From assembly GCA_009823395.1 (NCBI GenBank), contig CM020516.1:11008001-11072000 (forward strand): 64,000 bases of DNA, in the 5' to 3' direction. Of the stretch, positions 44,481 to 56,495 are shown in pieces. Numbering within the stretch: the first letter of the stretch is position 1; every line of letters starts with the position of its first letter. The position numbers and the translations under genes were made by a program. This stretch comes from Thamnaconus septentrionalis. Taxonomy: Eukaryota > Chordata > Actinopteri > Tetraodontiformes > Monacanthidae. The notes beneath the pieces are model-generated. The model saw nothing but the letters and a program-made list of their open reading frames with translations, ran no database searches and was not told the origin of the DNA.

Positions 44481-46330
44481 ACATATTTTAAACTAGGAAA
44501 TAACTTTTTGTCTTTACTGTTCTGATACATAACGAGGCACCAGCTTCAACGTCAATCAGAGGAACATTTAACTGGTTCATCGGGCACCTTAATAACCCGA
44601 CGGGTTCATCCTCGCTCACCATTTCTCCCAATGTGGCTTCCGTTACCTCCTGCTGTTTGGCCAAAAAAAAAAAAAAAAAGCCCACTACATCCGCAAATGC
44701 ACACACATTAGGCCGATGAAAGGGCTCCATTGTTTGTTCCCTTTCTTTTCCTACCAAAGTTCACTCCTAAGCCTACCCTGGATTCCCCTTTCTGGGGGCC
44801 ATCTGAATGTTGCTTTGTCACCCCTCGCAGATTCCGCACAGAGCTCAGACGGAGCTTAACTAATCGCTCATAAAATGTCGCTGAGTGGACGGGCGGTAAA
44901 AAGCACCTTCCACCCCGCCGGAGGTCAGGGGCAAGTCAGGGTTCCGTCAGTAAAAACAGAGAACCTGCGACTGCAGGCCGAGAGAACCGTCTCAACTCTC
45001 GGAGAGCGACGGAAGTGCTTTTTTTTTTTTTTTTTTTTTCGCGGCCCGGGTAGATAAAAGAGCCATGTACTGGTGAGGGTCGGCCACTCCATAAATATGT
45101 TGGCTCTTCTTATTACAAGCCGTGCCCATGACAAGGGACAAACAGCTGGGGAAAGAAATGCTATGTGGCAGGAGTGGACAAGGGCCATTTTCAGCCTGGC
45201 TGGTCAGACAGCAGCCCCGGAGCCGTGCGGGCGAAGGCTGTTTACTTGACCCACAGGAGGGAGAGAGGTGACACAGCGAGCCTCTCTTAACCCCCATTTC
45301 TCCAACACACACACACACACACATGCACACCTCTTCGTCCCCACGTCTTACTGCCTCTTCCTCTCTCTGTTTGATGACAAAGATTAAGCCTTGGAACAAT
45401 ATCCCCAACGCCGAGGAAGGGTCATCAATTACCCCGTGATACTCTTCATTACCTTCCACCTGTTTGGCCCACCGCCCCCCCTCCCCAACACGCTGCCCCA
45501 GCCCAGCAACGTTGGCCGTACCGGCAAGGGAAGTTCGCAGCAGAGCGCAGATGCGTATTTTACGCCCCTTTATATGTTTTGAGTGATCATGTCCATAATA
45601 GGAATTAATTTTGAAGAAGCCCCAGAGCATTTGATTTGGTCAGGGTCGAGGAACCAGAGCAAATAACTACTAACGGTCGTAATTGAAAATAATTAAAAGT
45701 ACAAACGAAATGCAAAATGTTTGTTTGTTTTTTTGTTTTTTTGTTTGGATGAAATGGATGCAAGCTTTGATCGTTAGAGACAAAAGGAATTTAAGTCATT
45801 ATTGCTCTTGGGTTTTCTTTTTGAAAAAGATAACCATATATTTTTCACAAGATATTCATTTGGCATTTTGTTTGAAAGGCTGTAATTAAAATGTGTTTAA
45901 ATTTGATCAAACTAACGTTTTGTTTTTTAAAGAAAAAAGGCCACATTTGCTCATTTTCCCAGTGTATTCTTCCGTGCATTTGAGGTATGTTAATATTGAC
46001 ATTTGGAAATCGGAAAATAATGGAAGTATTGAAAAACAACAGCAAAATCACTGTTGATGTATTTTACACTGTAAATCAGTTTCTGTTCCTGAATTACCTT
46101 CTGTTTTGAATTTGTCTCTCCCATTTCTATCCACTGAATTTGATTTTTTTTTTTCCTCTCTCTAATATGTGGATCAGTCATAGTGGAGCAACCTGTTTAC
46201 GCCTGATAAAGAAAATTGGTTTGAGAAAGAGAACAAACAAACCGGCAGCGTGTGAGATGCATTCAGACTTGATGCAAAGTAGATTTGATTGAAGGAAAAC
46301 ATGTGGTTAGTGAACAAAACTGAATCAGCC
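44481..46330. other. No gene seen; homopolymer and CA tracts
   Basis: An A17-type run near 44662-44678, T22 at 45018-45039 and CA at 45305-45323. The 212-codon minus frame (45630 to 44992) spans the CA and T tracts: its translation holds a Cys-Val run and a Lys run from those repeats, with no domain. 45660-46180 is AT-rich. Confidence 0.5.
45018..45039. repeat. Poly-T run (T22)
   Basis: A homopolymer of 22 T followed by CGCGGCCCGGG. It has no adjacent SINE-like body that I recognise. Confidence 0.95.
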
Positions 46331-46980
46331 GCTGCTTCCTGTCTCCCAGCCTCAGAGTGAGGAGGCCTCCCTTTAAATCTTGTTTTAATTACACAAGCTG
46401 CAAGCAGATGTCATCTGCATAAAAACTACTCACCAAAAGATGCATCTTTAAATAGTTTGGAGGAAAAACAACTGCTGATATCTGAAGATGTTATAACTGA
46501 CTCGTATGAGACAGGCGACCCCGCTGGAGGCATCGTGCAGCCCCTCCCTCTTTATGTAAAGTACAGGGAGTCTTATCTGGGCTGACCCTCTGTGCTTGCT
46601 GGGATTTGTTTATTCAGTTTATTTTGCCTGCACTGTTTCTCATTTCGTTTCGGGTGACGCTCAGCAGAGCGGCGCTCTGCTGGGGATTGCGCATTTGCGT
46701 CTCCTCATCAGAGACAATTAATATTTAAGAGCTGCTACAAGTTCAAAATTTGCTCGACTGCCGATTAACCGTGATGGTGCGCAGGATTGCCGCCCGCTCC
46801 GTTTTTGGTGGTGAAACGATCTCGCTTGTTTTTTCGTCGATCAACGTCCCTTGCGCTTCAAAATAAACACAATTAAGGCCGGCGTGAACACCCACGAGGT
46901 CTGTTCATCGCTTGGTGTTTCAAATGCTCGTTTCCGATGGATGCGCGAGCCACTAATTCCCTTGACAGCAGGCTTACTCA
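46331..46980. promoter_or_regulatory. Weak candidate regulatory segment
   Basis: Repeat-poor with GTTTTAATTACAC near 46382, GACAATTAATATTTAAG near 46713 and GCCGATTAACCG near 46763. Motifs are more scattered than in the following block. Confidence 0.3.
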
Positions 46981-47430
46981 CACTTTCCTCTCTCCTCCGC
47001 TAACCGTTTCCAAAGAGAATCATGCAAAATGAATGAAGTTGTATTTATAGATGCGGCCCAATTCCTCAGAGATGCAAATTTGTCTTGACACACCGAAAAA
47101 GGTAATGTCTGTAATTTATCAGCTTATATATTTTAGTGTAATTAAATACACCTGAATATTTAACAGTGTGCCGCTGCACTGCAGTGACGATGGGGGCCGT
47201 GCCATTCGGGCTATCAAGTAACCATTGTCTCACAAAATGAGATATTAACCGAATTGAAAACCATCCCCTGTCGCATTTGATAATTTATTTGCATAATTAG
47301 GCCTTAATTTTAATTCACTATGCAAATATATGCCCCTTTTAAATTGCATTTAAATGTGAACTGCATCCAATGTCAGGCCTAATGTGAATGTATTTAATTT
47401 TAATATCTGGGAAGCATGAGAAATGGTTCA
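46981..47430. promoter_or_regulatory. Strong candidate conserved element with three POU octamers
   Basis: Perfect octamers occur at 47072-47079 (ATGCAAAT), 47287-47294 (ATTTGCAT, followed directly by AATTAG) and 47320-47327 (ATGCAAAT). The last two are inverted, 33 bp start to start. TTTAGTGTAATTAAATAC (about 47132), GGCCTTAATTTTAATTC near 47300 and GTATTTAATTTTAATATC near 47390 add homeodomain words. No simple repeats and no frame. It is the most enhancer-like block in the window. POU/SOX-homeobox input is inferred from the motifs. Confidence 0.5.
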
Positions 47431-48250
47431 CGGCTAAATAGGAAAAGGCAACAGCACCGACGATTTAGCAAAATATATCGGTTCCTTTAATAAAACAGGC
47501 ATTAGTCAAAGACCGCGGGGCCGATTAGCCACGTCTCGTGCCCTAACGTTGTTTTCACAGCGTCCCGCAAGAACTTGGCGTTGAATTATACAGTATCCGA
47601 TTCTATTTGGATGCCCCCCCACCAGGACCGCCACCACCTTTTTTTTTTCCTAGGGAGTGTTATCTCTTGTTTCAAAAAGGAGTTGTGCTTAGGAGGCGTG
47701 CATTGCCATCTATTATTCTATGAATCGAATGGGGTGGGGGCCGAGACGGGGGCGAGCCGAGAGAGGCTGAGCCTCCGGTCCAGTCCAATGGTGGCCTTTG
47801 TGGACGGAGGGAATACAAACTCCGAGACAGGACAAAGTCAAAGGAAATTGACCTGCTTGATCCTTTTCCCTGAGAGGGAGGCTGCGCTCGTCCTTTCATC
47901 TTTCCCCAAGGGCCCGGATCTTTGGGCCACACTTAACAAACAAAACAGTGTCTAGACCCAACTGCAGGGGCCGCGCGCTCGTCCCCGCAGCCCAGGGACG
48001 CCGATACTCCAGGGTGGCAGCGGCCTGCTAAGGAAAGGAGGAGCGAGGGGTAACCCGAGACAGACAGGCATCTGGGGCAGGGAAGTAGCCAAAAGGGACA
48101 AATTAGCTTGAGACAATAGGGGACCTTTTCCACCGGGGGATAATTAAACGTTTCTCCATCAAAGCTGCGACAGTTTGCAAGCTGCTCATTTTGTAATTCT
48201 ATCATGTTCGCCCCTGAGATATGTTTTTCTACGTTTTGTCGTCCACCCCC
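47431..48250. other. No gene seen
   Basis: The left part (47440-47560) is repeat-poor with CGATTTAGC and GCATTAGTC and may extend the previous block. The remainder is mixed GC-moderate DNA. A 126-codon plus frame (47575-47955) lacks a domain. Confidence 0.4.
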
Positions 48251-48500
48251 GCCACTCAAAGCCTCCCCTCTGCCAAGCACATTGCCGCCGCCACTAGACT
48301 CTGTTTGATTACCCTGTCGGGGGTGTTAATTACACGGAGTTAGCGGTGTTATAATTGAGCTCGGCGGAAACAGAGGGTCTATTGGAGTGACAGCGTGCCG
48401 GCGTGCCCCCACAAAGACTTTTGTTTAATGTAAAGGCACATTGTGCACCTTTTGCAGTTGTTGGAGGGTGTAATCAGTCGGTAACAGGTTGGTTGGAGTC
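48251..48500. promoter_or_regulatory. Candidate conserved non-coding element
   Basis: TGTTTGATTACCC (about 48302), GTTAATTACAC (48325-48335), GTTATAATTGAGC near 48349 and GGTGTAATCAGTCGG near 48468. Short and repeat-poor. Confidence 0.35.
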
Positions 48501-49944
48501 GGCTGCTGGCGGCAAATCACGGATGGTTAAGAGGCTTTTTTCACCCATTTTGAATCATGCGTTCTAAAATAATGTGTAAAGTATGAAAGTCGGGCTAAAA
48601 GCGACACACAGGGAAAAAAAAAAAACTTTTCTCCGGCTTTTACTCGCGCTTGTGCCGCGCGGTACATCTCCAAACGGGGGCTGACGCATAATGCGAATGC
48701 CTTTGAATGTGCGTATGTGCAAAAGACATTGTGCGACGGGTCTTTTTCCTTGGCCACTGAGCTGTGGACCACAGGGTTTGTTGTGTGTCTTGGATCACAC
48801 GGAGGAAGCTGAATGATGTTGCCCCTGCTCTCTGAAGGGAAGGCCACGCTTGGCTGGCTCCAGAACAGCCTTAACAGGATATCACAGAAGAAACTGTGGC
48901 TTTTGTCCAGCTCCCTTTCAGAAAAAGGCTGCGTCAAAGAGACTTGGGCGGGTGTTTCTTTTTGAGCAGATGCTCGAACAGTGTGTCGCGGCTTCTGTGG
49001 AAGCCCATATCTACAATGGCGCCTATCTGACCCTGTGACATCATCAAAGAGCGTGCTGCGTGGGGCTGCCGGGCTGCGGCGCGCGATTCAGGCCATTACG
49101 ACACTCGTAAGGCACCAGTGAGCAACGCTGAGCGCCGGGGCTTCTCAGCCCCGCTGGAGGGTTTTCTAACATTCTGCTGCACCAAGGTAAACCGGGAAAG
49201 TTTGGATACTAATTCTAGAAAGACAGCAGGTTTTTTTTTGTGTGTGTTTTTTTTGTGTGCCTGTGTAGTTGAATTTCAGCATTGACACCCCTGAGGAATA
49301 CTGACACCCATTTCTGAGCAAAAAAAAAAAAAAAAAAAGCGGCTTCTTTTTTTTCTGGGGAATGTCAGCGTGCGTCCGTCGGACAGCGTGTTCACAATAT
49401 TCCTGCGATCGCACTGGGACCATTTACAGAAACAGTCAGTGTTTGTCAGGCGACAGCCATGCTGTGAGCCAGCCCATCTTCTGTGAAAAGCCGTAGCCTC
49501 GGGGCTGTAGACAGACCCCTGGGACCGGCCGGCACTCAAGGGCCTATTTGTTCAACAGAATGTGTTATTCTATCACAGCAAGCCTGTCACAGCAGCAATC
49601 ATTCAAATGCCCATTCATTTCTGGAATTTCTGGATCCCCGGGCCTCCGAGGACAATCAAGGAGCCGTTTATTTGTTTGGTTTTGGAGGGGGGCTTGTCTG
49701 GTTGATTCATGGACACTGCGGTTTGCGTAGTTCAGGAGGACATCCGTGAAAAACAGACTGTAAGGGAGGTTGACTTTGGCTTTAAGCACATATAGACGTG
49801 GCGCTGATCACGGCCACTCTCATAATAAGAACCTGAAGCATTCCTTGTTTCTGTTTTATGTTTGTTAGGTAATAATTATAGCAGCCCTACAACTTCATCA
49901 ATAGAAAACACTGTATAGATCTCCAATAAACTGAATATGTAGCC
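48501..49944. other. No gene seen; A/T homopolymers
   Basis: An A12-type run near 48613, GT/T-rich sequence near 49231-49262 and A19 at 49320-49338. The remainder is unique. A 136-codon minus frame ending at 48527 has no domain. Confidence 0.4.
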
Positions 49945-50285
49945 CTTTGTTTACAGCCTCCTGCAAAATCTGGTTCTGTTTTAGCTGATTTTTAGCTTCC
50001 TGCTTTCTTGGAAACAGTCAAGAACTGCACAGTGCTCCAAGAAGGAACCAGCACCTGGTTGAGGTTGTTGTCAGTGACCTGGGAGAGGTATCACTGCCCT
50101 TTGTGACATAAAAGATGGGATGTATTTTGGTGCACTTTCTCTGAAAAACAGGGGCAAGCAGAAACAGCCAAGGGCAGACTTCTCACCGCCGGGCAAGCGA
50201 CACAAACCGATAGAAAAGACAGACGTTAGAAAACGCTGGTCGTAATTTTCACATAATTGGAGACCTTTAAATGTATTCATGTGTT
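49945..50285 (-). repeat. Dispersed repeat family A, copy 4 (longest)
   Basis: In reverse orientation, TGTTTACAGCCTCCTGCAAA lies near 49950, then GGTTGTTGTCAGTGACC (about 50064), then the half-palindrome CCCTTTGTGACAT (50097-50109), then GAAAACGCTGGTCGTA (50230-50245). It links the two halves of the family: its left part matches copies 2, 3 and 5, and its right part matches copy 1. The element is therefore at least about 300 bp. No clear terminal repeats. Confidence 0.62.
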
Positions 50286-50847
50286 GAGTAGATCATGGCA
50301 TCCTAAATCCGCGAGCATCATGATAGATTTATCCCCGGCTCACTCTGCCCTGTGCATGCTGAAAATGGCTTTGGCCTCGTGCAGCCCTGAACAAGATGAG
50401 GATTATGTGGCTGAACCGATCACACATATAATTTTTAGCATTCACCTCCACACTTGACAGCTACGACTATCCCGATTCACCAGAAAAGTAAACTTGATTT
50501 TCAAAGAGAAAGTAATGCAAAAGTGGCTGGCGGGCTTGATATATATTTGTTTCTCTTGGAGACACGCAGCGTCCTTTCACGGCGAGAATCTTTGTCCGGC
50601 CCCTTCTTCTATTTTTTTTTTTTTTTTATGTCGCCGCAGCCTTTCCAAATCCACCTTCATCCGCTCACAAATGTTTTTCTAATTGAAAGTGATATCTTGG
50701 TGTGAGTCGTTGGTCTGAGGCTGTGAAGAGTGGTGCTACAATGGACCTGTCAGGGTTGATGGATCTCCAACACAACCCCAGATACGGCTCCCCTGAACAA
50801 AGCCAATAGGAGCAGCTCCGGCATGTAAAAACAGAGGCTGACCGTCC

Positions 50848-50879
<32 letters not shown>

Positions 50880-51499
50880 TACACAAAAACATACACACAG
50901 ATGGCAGATCAATAGCATATTCTTCAGAAGGGGGGCGTGCAGAAATACATAAGTGGGGATTACAGAGTGAGTGATATTGTGGGGCTGTGAGGAGCAGTGT
51001 TTTGTGCCGGACAGCTGGGTTTTCTTTTTACTTTGAGGATAATCAATGTGAGAGTCCATTTGGACCGAGGTGGTTGATGATAGCCAGTTATTACAGATTA
51101 GCCCGAGTGAGCGATGGAAGGTCCAGCAGCAGCTGCGTGACGCAGCTCAATAACCGCACTTGTGGCCCGGTGTGCAGTTTGCGGAGATAGCGATTGTGTT
51201 TTCAGTGCGCTGAGGTAAATCTGAACCTCACAATGTCACTGTCACTACAGTGGTGGTTGTCTTTGTTCATTATTGTTTTCGTCTTTACATCTTAATAATG
51301 TTTCCTTTATTCTAATTTAGCTTATAATATCTATATCTATAACAAAATACCACTAAATTCCTTCTAATGGTCTGGTTCTGGCTGGTTCTGGTTCACTTAC
51401 CGCCCCTTCGGCAGGAAAACAGGACACCCTCTGAAGCCAATTAGAAGCAGATGAATATTTCATTGCACCAGAACACAATAGTGTCCGAATGCCTTTTGT
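50286..51499. other. No gene seen; CA repeat and T run
   Basis: A T17-type run near 50611-50627 and (CA)13 at 50849-50874. The rest is unique. Cys-Val frames over the CA tract are artefacts. Confidence 0.45.
50849..50874. repeat. (CA)13 microsatellite
   Basis: An uninterrupted CA tract of 26 bp. Confidence 0.95.
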
Positions 51500-52839
51500 C
51501 TTTCAGCCGCGTTTAAGTTTTAATCAGGTCTACGGGCGCCGGCAGGAGACTAAAAAAAAAAAAACATCTTCAGAATGATAATCAATATTCATGCAGCAAC
51601 CTTTAAACATTCTGTCACATCATGGTCATGCTTTAGAGAAGTGCTTCATACAAGTTGTTAAAAGTGGCCCATGCTACAGCAGTTGTTCGCAGCACTCTGA
51701 TTTGGTCTTTCTAACACAGGTGTGCAATAAGCTGAGAAAACATCAACAGTGACCAACGATCAACATTACAGATGGTCATATGCATCTGCTTATCATTATT
51801 ATTCACTAAAGAAAAGGGTCTTCTTTTGTTAAAAAAAAGAAAAGTACATTTGATTTTAAATATTGTTCCAACAAACACACTCACACCATAAAAAAGCAAA
51901 AAAGCATAAAAGCATAAAAAACAGTCCTAATTCTTACCTACTCATTACAGATGATATGCTTAATTAACTATCTAATTAGATTTATAATAACAATTGATGC
52001 AAACCCCACCCTTTTCCTTACATTAAATGTCCGATCCTTAATTTAAAAAAAATATATATAAATATAAAGTTCAGAGTCCTCCTACCTAGCAATATAAATA
52101 CATATATTTCCGCTTTGGTCATTTTTATACAGACACAATAAAACTGGTTATAATTTATAAATAAGATCACATGTTCTGTTCAACAGTACGAGGCTGTAAC
52201 TTCTGTTAGCTCAACCCATCTCTCACTTAATAAAGACAGCGTTAAGTCTTGCATTGGTTCTGCTTTATTTGCACGGTAAATGCTGCCATATGAGAGCGGC
52301 GCCGCTCAGAATACTAAAAGGAAAGCAAGAGTCTCTGTCTTCTCAGCCACTAAATATCCATGTCTGACATGCATGTCAAACATCTGCAGTGTTTATATCG
52401 CAGCGATTCGCCAGTCATTGTCTCGCGCAGTTCTGCTTCATTTTCTTAATACTGACTGAATTTTGCATGAAGGTGTTCGCAGACACCACAGGGGAAATAT
52501 TTGGGACCCGAGAAGGCTCCCGGTGCCAACAAAACATTTCAAAGCTGTTGTTTTACATTTATTCATTAAATTATTTTCCACTTTCATGCCAAACCCGTAA
52601 TTATTTTCACATTAGCACCTGCTGCATCTCCCGTGTGGGTGTGCGCGTATGTGTTTTTTCACTATCTGTTTAGTCTTCATCATGAGGTGTGCGATCCTGG
52701 GCCGCTCGCTGCAGTTTGCCACGGCCGAAAAACTCAGCTTCTTATGCGTATACTGCCAAAAAGCTACCGCGCACCGCCGGGGCAAACCTGCGTTCATGCT
52801 ATGAAGGAGATGCAGATTTAGCTTCCCCGCTTTCTTGCC
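51500..52839. other. Mostly AT-rich; weak regulatory words at both ends
   Basis: 51505-51640 has AGTTTTAATCAGG and GATAATCAATATTC and could be a small enhancer. 51700-52200 is AT-rich with no clear family. 52240-52600 is repeat-poor with TAATTATTTTCACATTAGC near 52599. Frames up to 94 codons lack domains. Confidence 0.35.
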
Positions 52840-53110
52840 GGCTGGCAGCGATCACGTTGGCAGAGCCGGCGTTATTCATGGACAGACTCATTTCCTGCAG
52901 CAGCGGCACGGTTCAATAGTGAAGCTGTAAAACAGTTTCAGCTAGCCATAAACACATTTGATGAAAACAAATTAGGAGCGAGAAATATAACTGACGGAAA
53001 ACATAACAGCCGGCAATGGAATCACATTAGCGGGAATGCTGGATGCCACTGCAAATAAATGTACATTTAATAAATGGATAAATACGACGCATAAAGCCCT
53101 ATGTTGCCAA
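52840..53110. promoter_or_regulatory. Candidate conserved non-coding element
   Basis: AACAAATTAGGAGC (about 52967), GGAATCACATTAGCGG near 53019, TGCAAATAAATG (about 53050) and TTTAATAAATGG near 53066. Repeat-poor and AT-leaning. Confidence 0.38.
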
Positions 53111-53339
53111 AACTCATTCATCATTTAAATGTCGCCTTCTTTTCCCATTAGGCCGCGCGTTAAAACGACTGGCGGACGCGTGCGAGGCCAGTGGCTGACA
53201 GTCCGGCGGCGCTGTAACCTGTTGACACTCCAACTCAAGAGGCCTGGCGGGGGGGCAGTGGGTCGCGTTGGGGGGAGGGGGTCTGAACGCCTTTCAGATA
53301 AAATCATTAATGGCAATAATCTTTTTACAACACGGGGAC

Positions 53340-53530
53340 GAAAGTTCCTCTGATTTGTTGCTGTGACGCAGTACCATTCTTGTTAATGAATTTTTAATAT
53401 CCTTAATGACAGGAGAGGAACGATGTAATTAAAAGAGCAAGTCAGGAAAAACGCTGACTCCGGCTCTTTATGGGGACCATTTTAATGTTAGTTTAATTGG
53501 AACTAACACATTATCTTAATGAACAGATTG
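53340..53530. promoter_or_regulatory. Candidate conserved element with small hairpin
   Basis: TTGTTAATGAATTTTTAATA (about 53380), CCTTAATGAC (53401-53410), GATGTAATTAAAAG near 53422, and a perfect 7-bp stem GTTAGTT/AACTAAC (53487-53507) around TAATTGG. The symmetric TAATTGG hairpin is unusual among the candidates. Confidence 0.4.
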
Positions 53531-54990
53531 CCTTCAAGGAGACCAATCCCCCCTCCACCACCACCCGCCCTCATCCCCGGTAGCAAACTCGAACTAGCCA
53601 CTGTGCACGGGGACAATTTTCTTTTTTCGCAGTCTTGGACACAGACGAAAAGGAGGAGAAACTTTTTTCGCCGCTTTGACGGGAAAGAAAAAAAAAAAAA
53701 AACTTCCCGGCGGCGCTCTGTCGCGAAAAAAGCACCGCCGCTGCCGCCGTGGTGGAAAAAGCTCTGTGCCATGAAATACATGCATAAAGCCCGGCGTGGC
53801 CAACAAGCGGACAAATTGACCACTCCAGAGCTCTGACACCGTCGACACCTGGACGGCCTGTCAGTCTGAGAGGACGACACAGGAAGCAGGAAGACTGAGG
53901 GCTGTTTTTTTTTTCCCCCCGCCTACGCTGGGGAGCTCTGGGCAGTTGAGTTTAATTTGGGATTTACAAGTGACATTGTGCCCCCGTGGCTGTCTTCCTA
54001 CTGGAGGCCAGGTTTATGGAGTGAGACACTGGGGGTCTTTGCCTTGTGATTAGCAGGCCTGAGATCAGCCATGCACAAAGTATTATAGCCCCCAGCATTA
54101 TGTATCAGAGTTTACAGACCCCCGCCGCCTCCCCCCCATCTCTGCAGACCCCTTCATCAACCAACAATCAACCAACACCACCACCACCGCACCCACACAC
54201 ACACACCTTCACTCGCACCTTCAGAAGGTCAAGCCTGACGAAGACGAGCTGTGTCCCCGCCGCTCGACGCGGGGGAATAGGAAGTCAAATAAATAAATAA
54301 ATGGGCATGTGGGAAATTAAGAAACACACACAAAAAAATGAGACGCACACAAATACACAGAAAAAGATTAATATTATTAAATGATTCAGGGTTTCCAACT
54401 AAAGGGGGGCGCGGAGTATGAACTGTGAACAGCCACATGACGACCCGAACGGCTTATCTCACAGAGGCTGTTTGGCTTAAGCCGTGGCATTAATACACTG
54501 ATAGCCTACGGAATAGCCAAGCATAAAATGAATGTGAAAGGATGAAGAAACAACAAGAAAGGGGAGGAAGAAAGAGGATGAAAGTGGTTAGGCCTCCAGC
54601 TCTAACAGACCAGAAATATAGAACTACCAGGAGCATTACAGGGCCACTCTCATTGATATGAGTGTTATTTCCTGCACCTGGCCCTGGTTAACATATCTAT
54701 ACATGTCTCTATATATTTATATATATTACTATATGCACATTCACAGAAATAACTTTCGCTGAAGAGTTCAACAATGTTTACAAAATCTTCAGTTATATTA
54801 AAAGTGTTTTATTATGCTTCACTGCTGTTTTGCAACAATAATGGTTTGGATTTCTACACTAATCAAGGATAAATTTAAAATTGGAAAATTTTTCTTTACC
54901 AATAGTTTATGACATTAATAAGTGTCTCTCCTCCCTCACTTAGCTGTCCAGAAATGAGAAGACAGACAATGTGTGCTGCAATACTCAGGC
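53531..54990. other. No gene seen; homopolymers and AT-rich DNA
   Basis: A-rich run near 53688-53702, AAAT repeat at 54286-54302 and an AT-rich tract near 54700-54740. Lys/Arg-rich frames over 53519-53880 come from purine-rich and CpG-rich sequence. No gene. Confidence 0.45.
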
Positions 54991-55195
54991 AAAACGGCTC
55001 CCTGTGACATCACAAAGGGCACTGATAGCACCCTTAGTGACAATGCCCCAGCCTGTTTGTTCATCCGTCTTCTCACTTGTTTTATTCTCCTTCTGCCAGA
55101 GAGCCAACAAAGCATCAGTGTTAGCACAAAGCTACAATGTAGCATTTTTGCAGGCAGTTGTAAACAGAGGGCTAAATGTGCTATTTATAAGGTGG
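54991..55195 (+). repeat. Dispersed repeat family A, copy 5
   Basis: CCCTGTGACATCACAAAGGG is at 55000-55019, TAGCACCCTTAGTGAC near 55028 (a second, partial unit like that at positions 13-26), and TTTTTGCAGGCAGTTGTAAA near 55147, followed by CAGAGGGCTAAATG. The last part matches the reverse complement of copy 4. Confidence 0.62.
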
Positions 55196-55479
55196 CAATT
55201 TATGCTTATTCTTTGAACATTTCATGTTCAAAACTGCTCTGCTTGTGTCCAAGAATAAAGATAGAGATATATGCTATTGTACCTTCAAATAAAAGCCAAT
55301 GATCATAAATATATTTCTATTATGTTTAGACAATAGAAGTGTTTTGATTGGATTTGAACAGACAAAGATGCTTTAAAACAAAAAAGATGCTGAGGGAAAA
55401 CACGTCCCGCCGCCTATGTAAGCGAGCCCACTGCTCAGGCTTTTATCCCTTTATTTTATTGATTAAAAAAATCCCAGAG
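55196..55479. other. No gene seen; AT-rich
   Basis: AT-leaning DNA that may belong to the flank of repeat A. No motif clusters or frame. Confidence 0.4.
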
Positions 55480-55870
55480 GCACTAAAACGTACAGTCAAT
55501 GATTAATGTCCCTCTCAGAAAAAGAAATTATATGGAATAAATTAAACTACTGCAGCAGCAAATTGAAAAATAAGAATGTAAATGAGCTTTGAATACTTAA
55601 TATCATAGAGAAAAATAGGCAATGAGGCCCAAAAATGATGAGGGATTAGCGCAGAATCATGACATTAGCTCTAATGGCAAATAGTAGATTTTCCCCACTG
55701 TCAAAAATGTAGCTGTCGCATCTGATTTTCTGGCAGGTAAATGAAAAATGAGCACAAACATCGCGCGGCAATCGGAAAGCGCGAACCTCGTTGGCAAGGT
55801 GATGAAACACAGAGTGCGTGTCGGCGCTCAGTGTGAAATAATACAATAATAAAATTATATCTGTTAGGGA
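55480..55870. promoter_or_regulatory. Candidate conserved non-coding element
   Basis: GTCAATGATTAATGTCCC (about 55495), GGAATAAATTAAACTAC near 55534, GCTCTAATGGC near 55669 and AAAATTATATCTG near 55851, in 390 bp of repeat-poor DNA. Confidence 0.42.
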
Positions 55871-56033
55871 ACTCTATTGCAGGAACTAATAGGACTTGTC
55901 TGTGTGCGATTTTACTTTTTTTGACCGTCCAATATGAAACAAACGAACAGAAGGCGCTCAACTTGTCGCGTTGCTGCGCTCACACCTGCACAGAAACAAG
56001 CCAGTTTCTTCAAGTTCAGTACTTTAAATGCAT

Positions 56034-56035
<2 letters not shown>

Positions 56036-56065
<30 letters not shown>
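56036..56065. repeat. Poly-T run (T30)
   Basis: The longest homopolymer in the window. It could be a poly-A tail of a minus-strand retroposon, but no retroposon body is recognised beside it. Confidence 0.95.
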
Positions 56066-56066
<1 letters not shown>

Positions 56067-56448
56067 GGAAGCGCCATCCTGCCTCCCACCCCACACTACT
56101 GACTTATCCTGCAGGAGAGGGGAGCGGTGTGAACCGCATCAGGCACGGCTCTCTCAGTTGGAACCTTTAATTATAACTTCACAGTATCAGTTACAGCAAC
56201 CTTGCACAGATGCTAAAACCCTCGGAGGCTTGGCTACTCTACCTTACTTAATCTGAGCCGGAGGCAGCGAGACAGTGCCGCGCCATCATGCAATTCAATC
56301 AGAAGCCGAGGACGGCGAAAGCGGCCAATCCCGGCGCTAAACAGCTCAGGTCACATGACCCCGGCTACTTAGCATCCTTTTTTTTTTTCTTTTTCCGAGG
56401 GCGCAATATTGTTATTTGCCTCTTCCCTGCCGCCTCTGGTGGGCTCTC

Positions 56449-56495
56449 TCCTTCCTTCCTTACTTCCTTCCTCCCTTCCTTCCTTCCTTCCTTCC
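56449..56495. repeat. (TTCC)n microsatellite
   Basis: TTCC units with ACTTCC and TCCC interruptions, about 47 bp. Confidence 0.92.

Noticed and set aside
44992..45630. 212-codon open frame on the minus strand
   Set aside because: It runs through a CA repeat and a T22 run, so the translation has Cys-Val and Lys tracts. There is no domain and no splice context.
48975..49060. TGTGACATCATCAAAG, resembling the repeat A palindrome
   Set aside because: No other block of family A is found beside it, so it was not counted as a copy.
56036..56065. T30 as the poly-A tail of a retroposon
   Set aside because: No tRNA-like promoter boxes, LINE-like sequence or target duplication are visible next to it.
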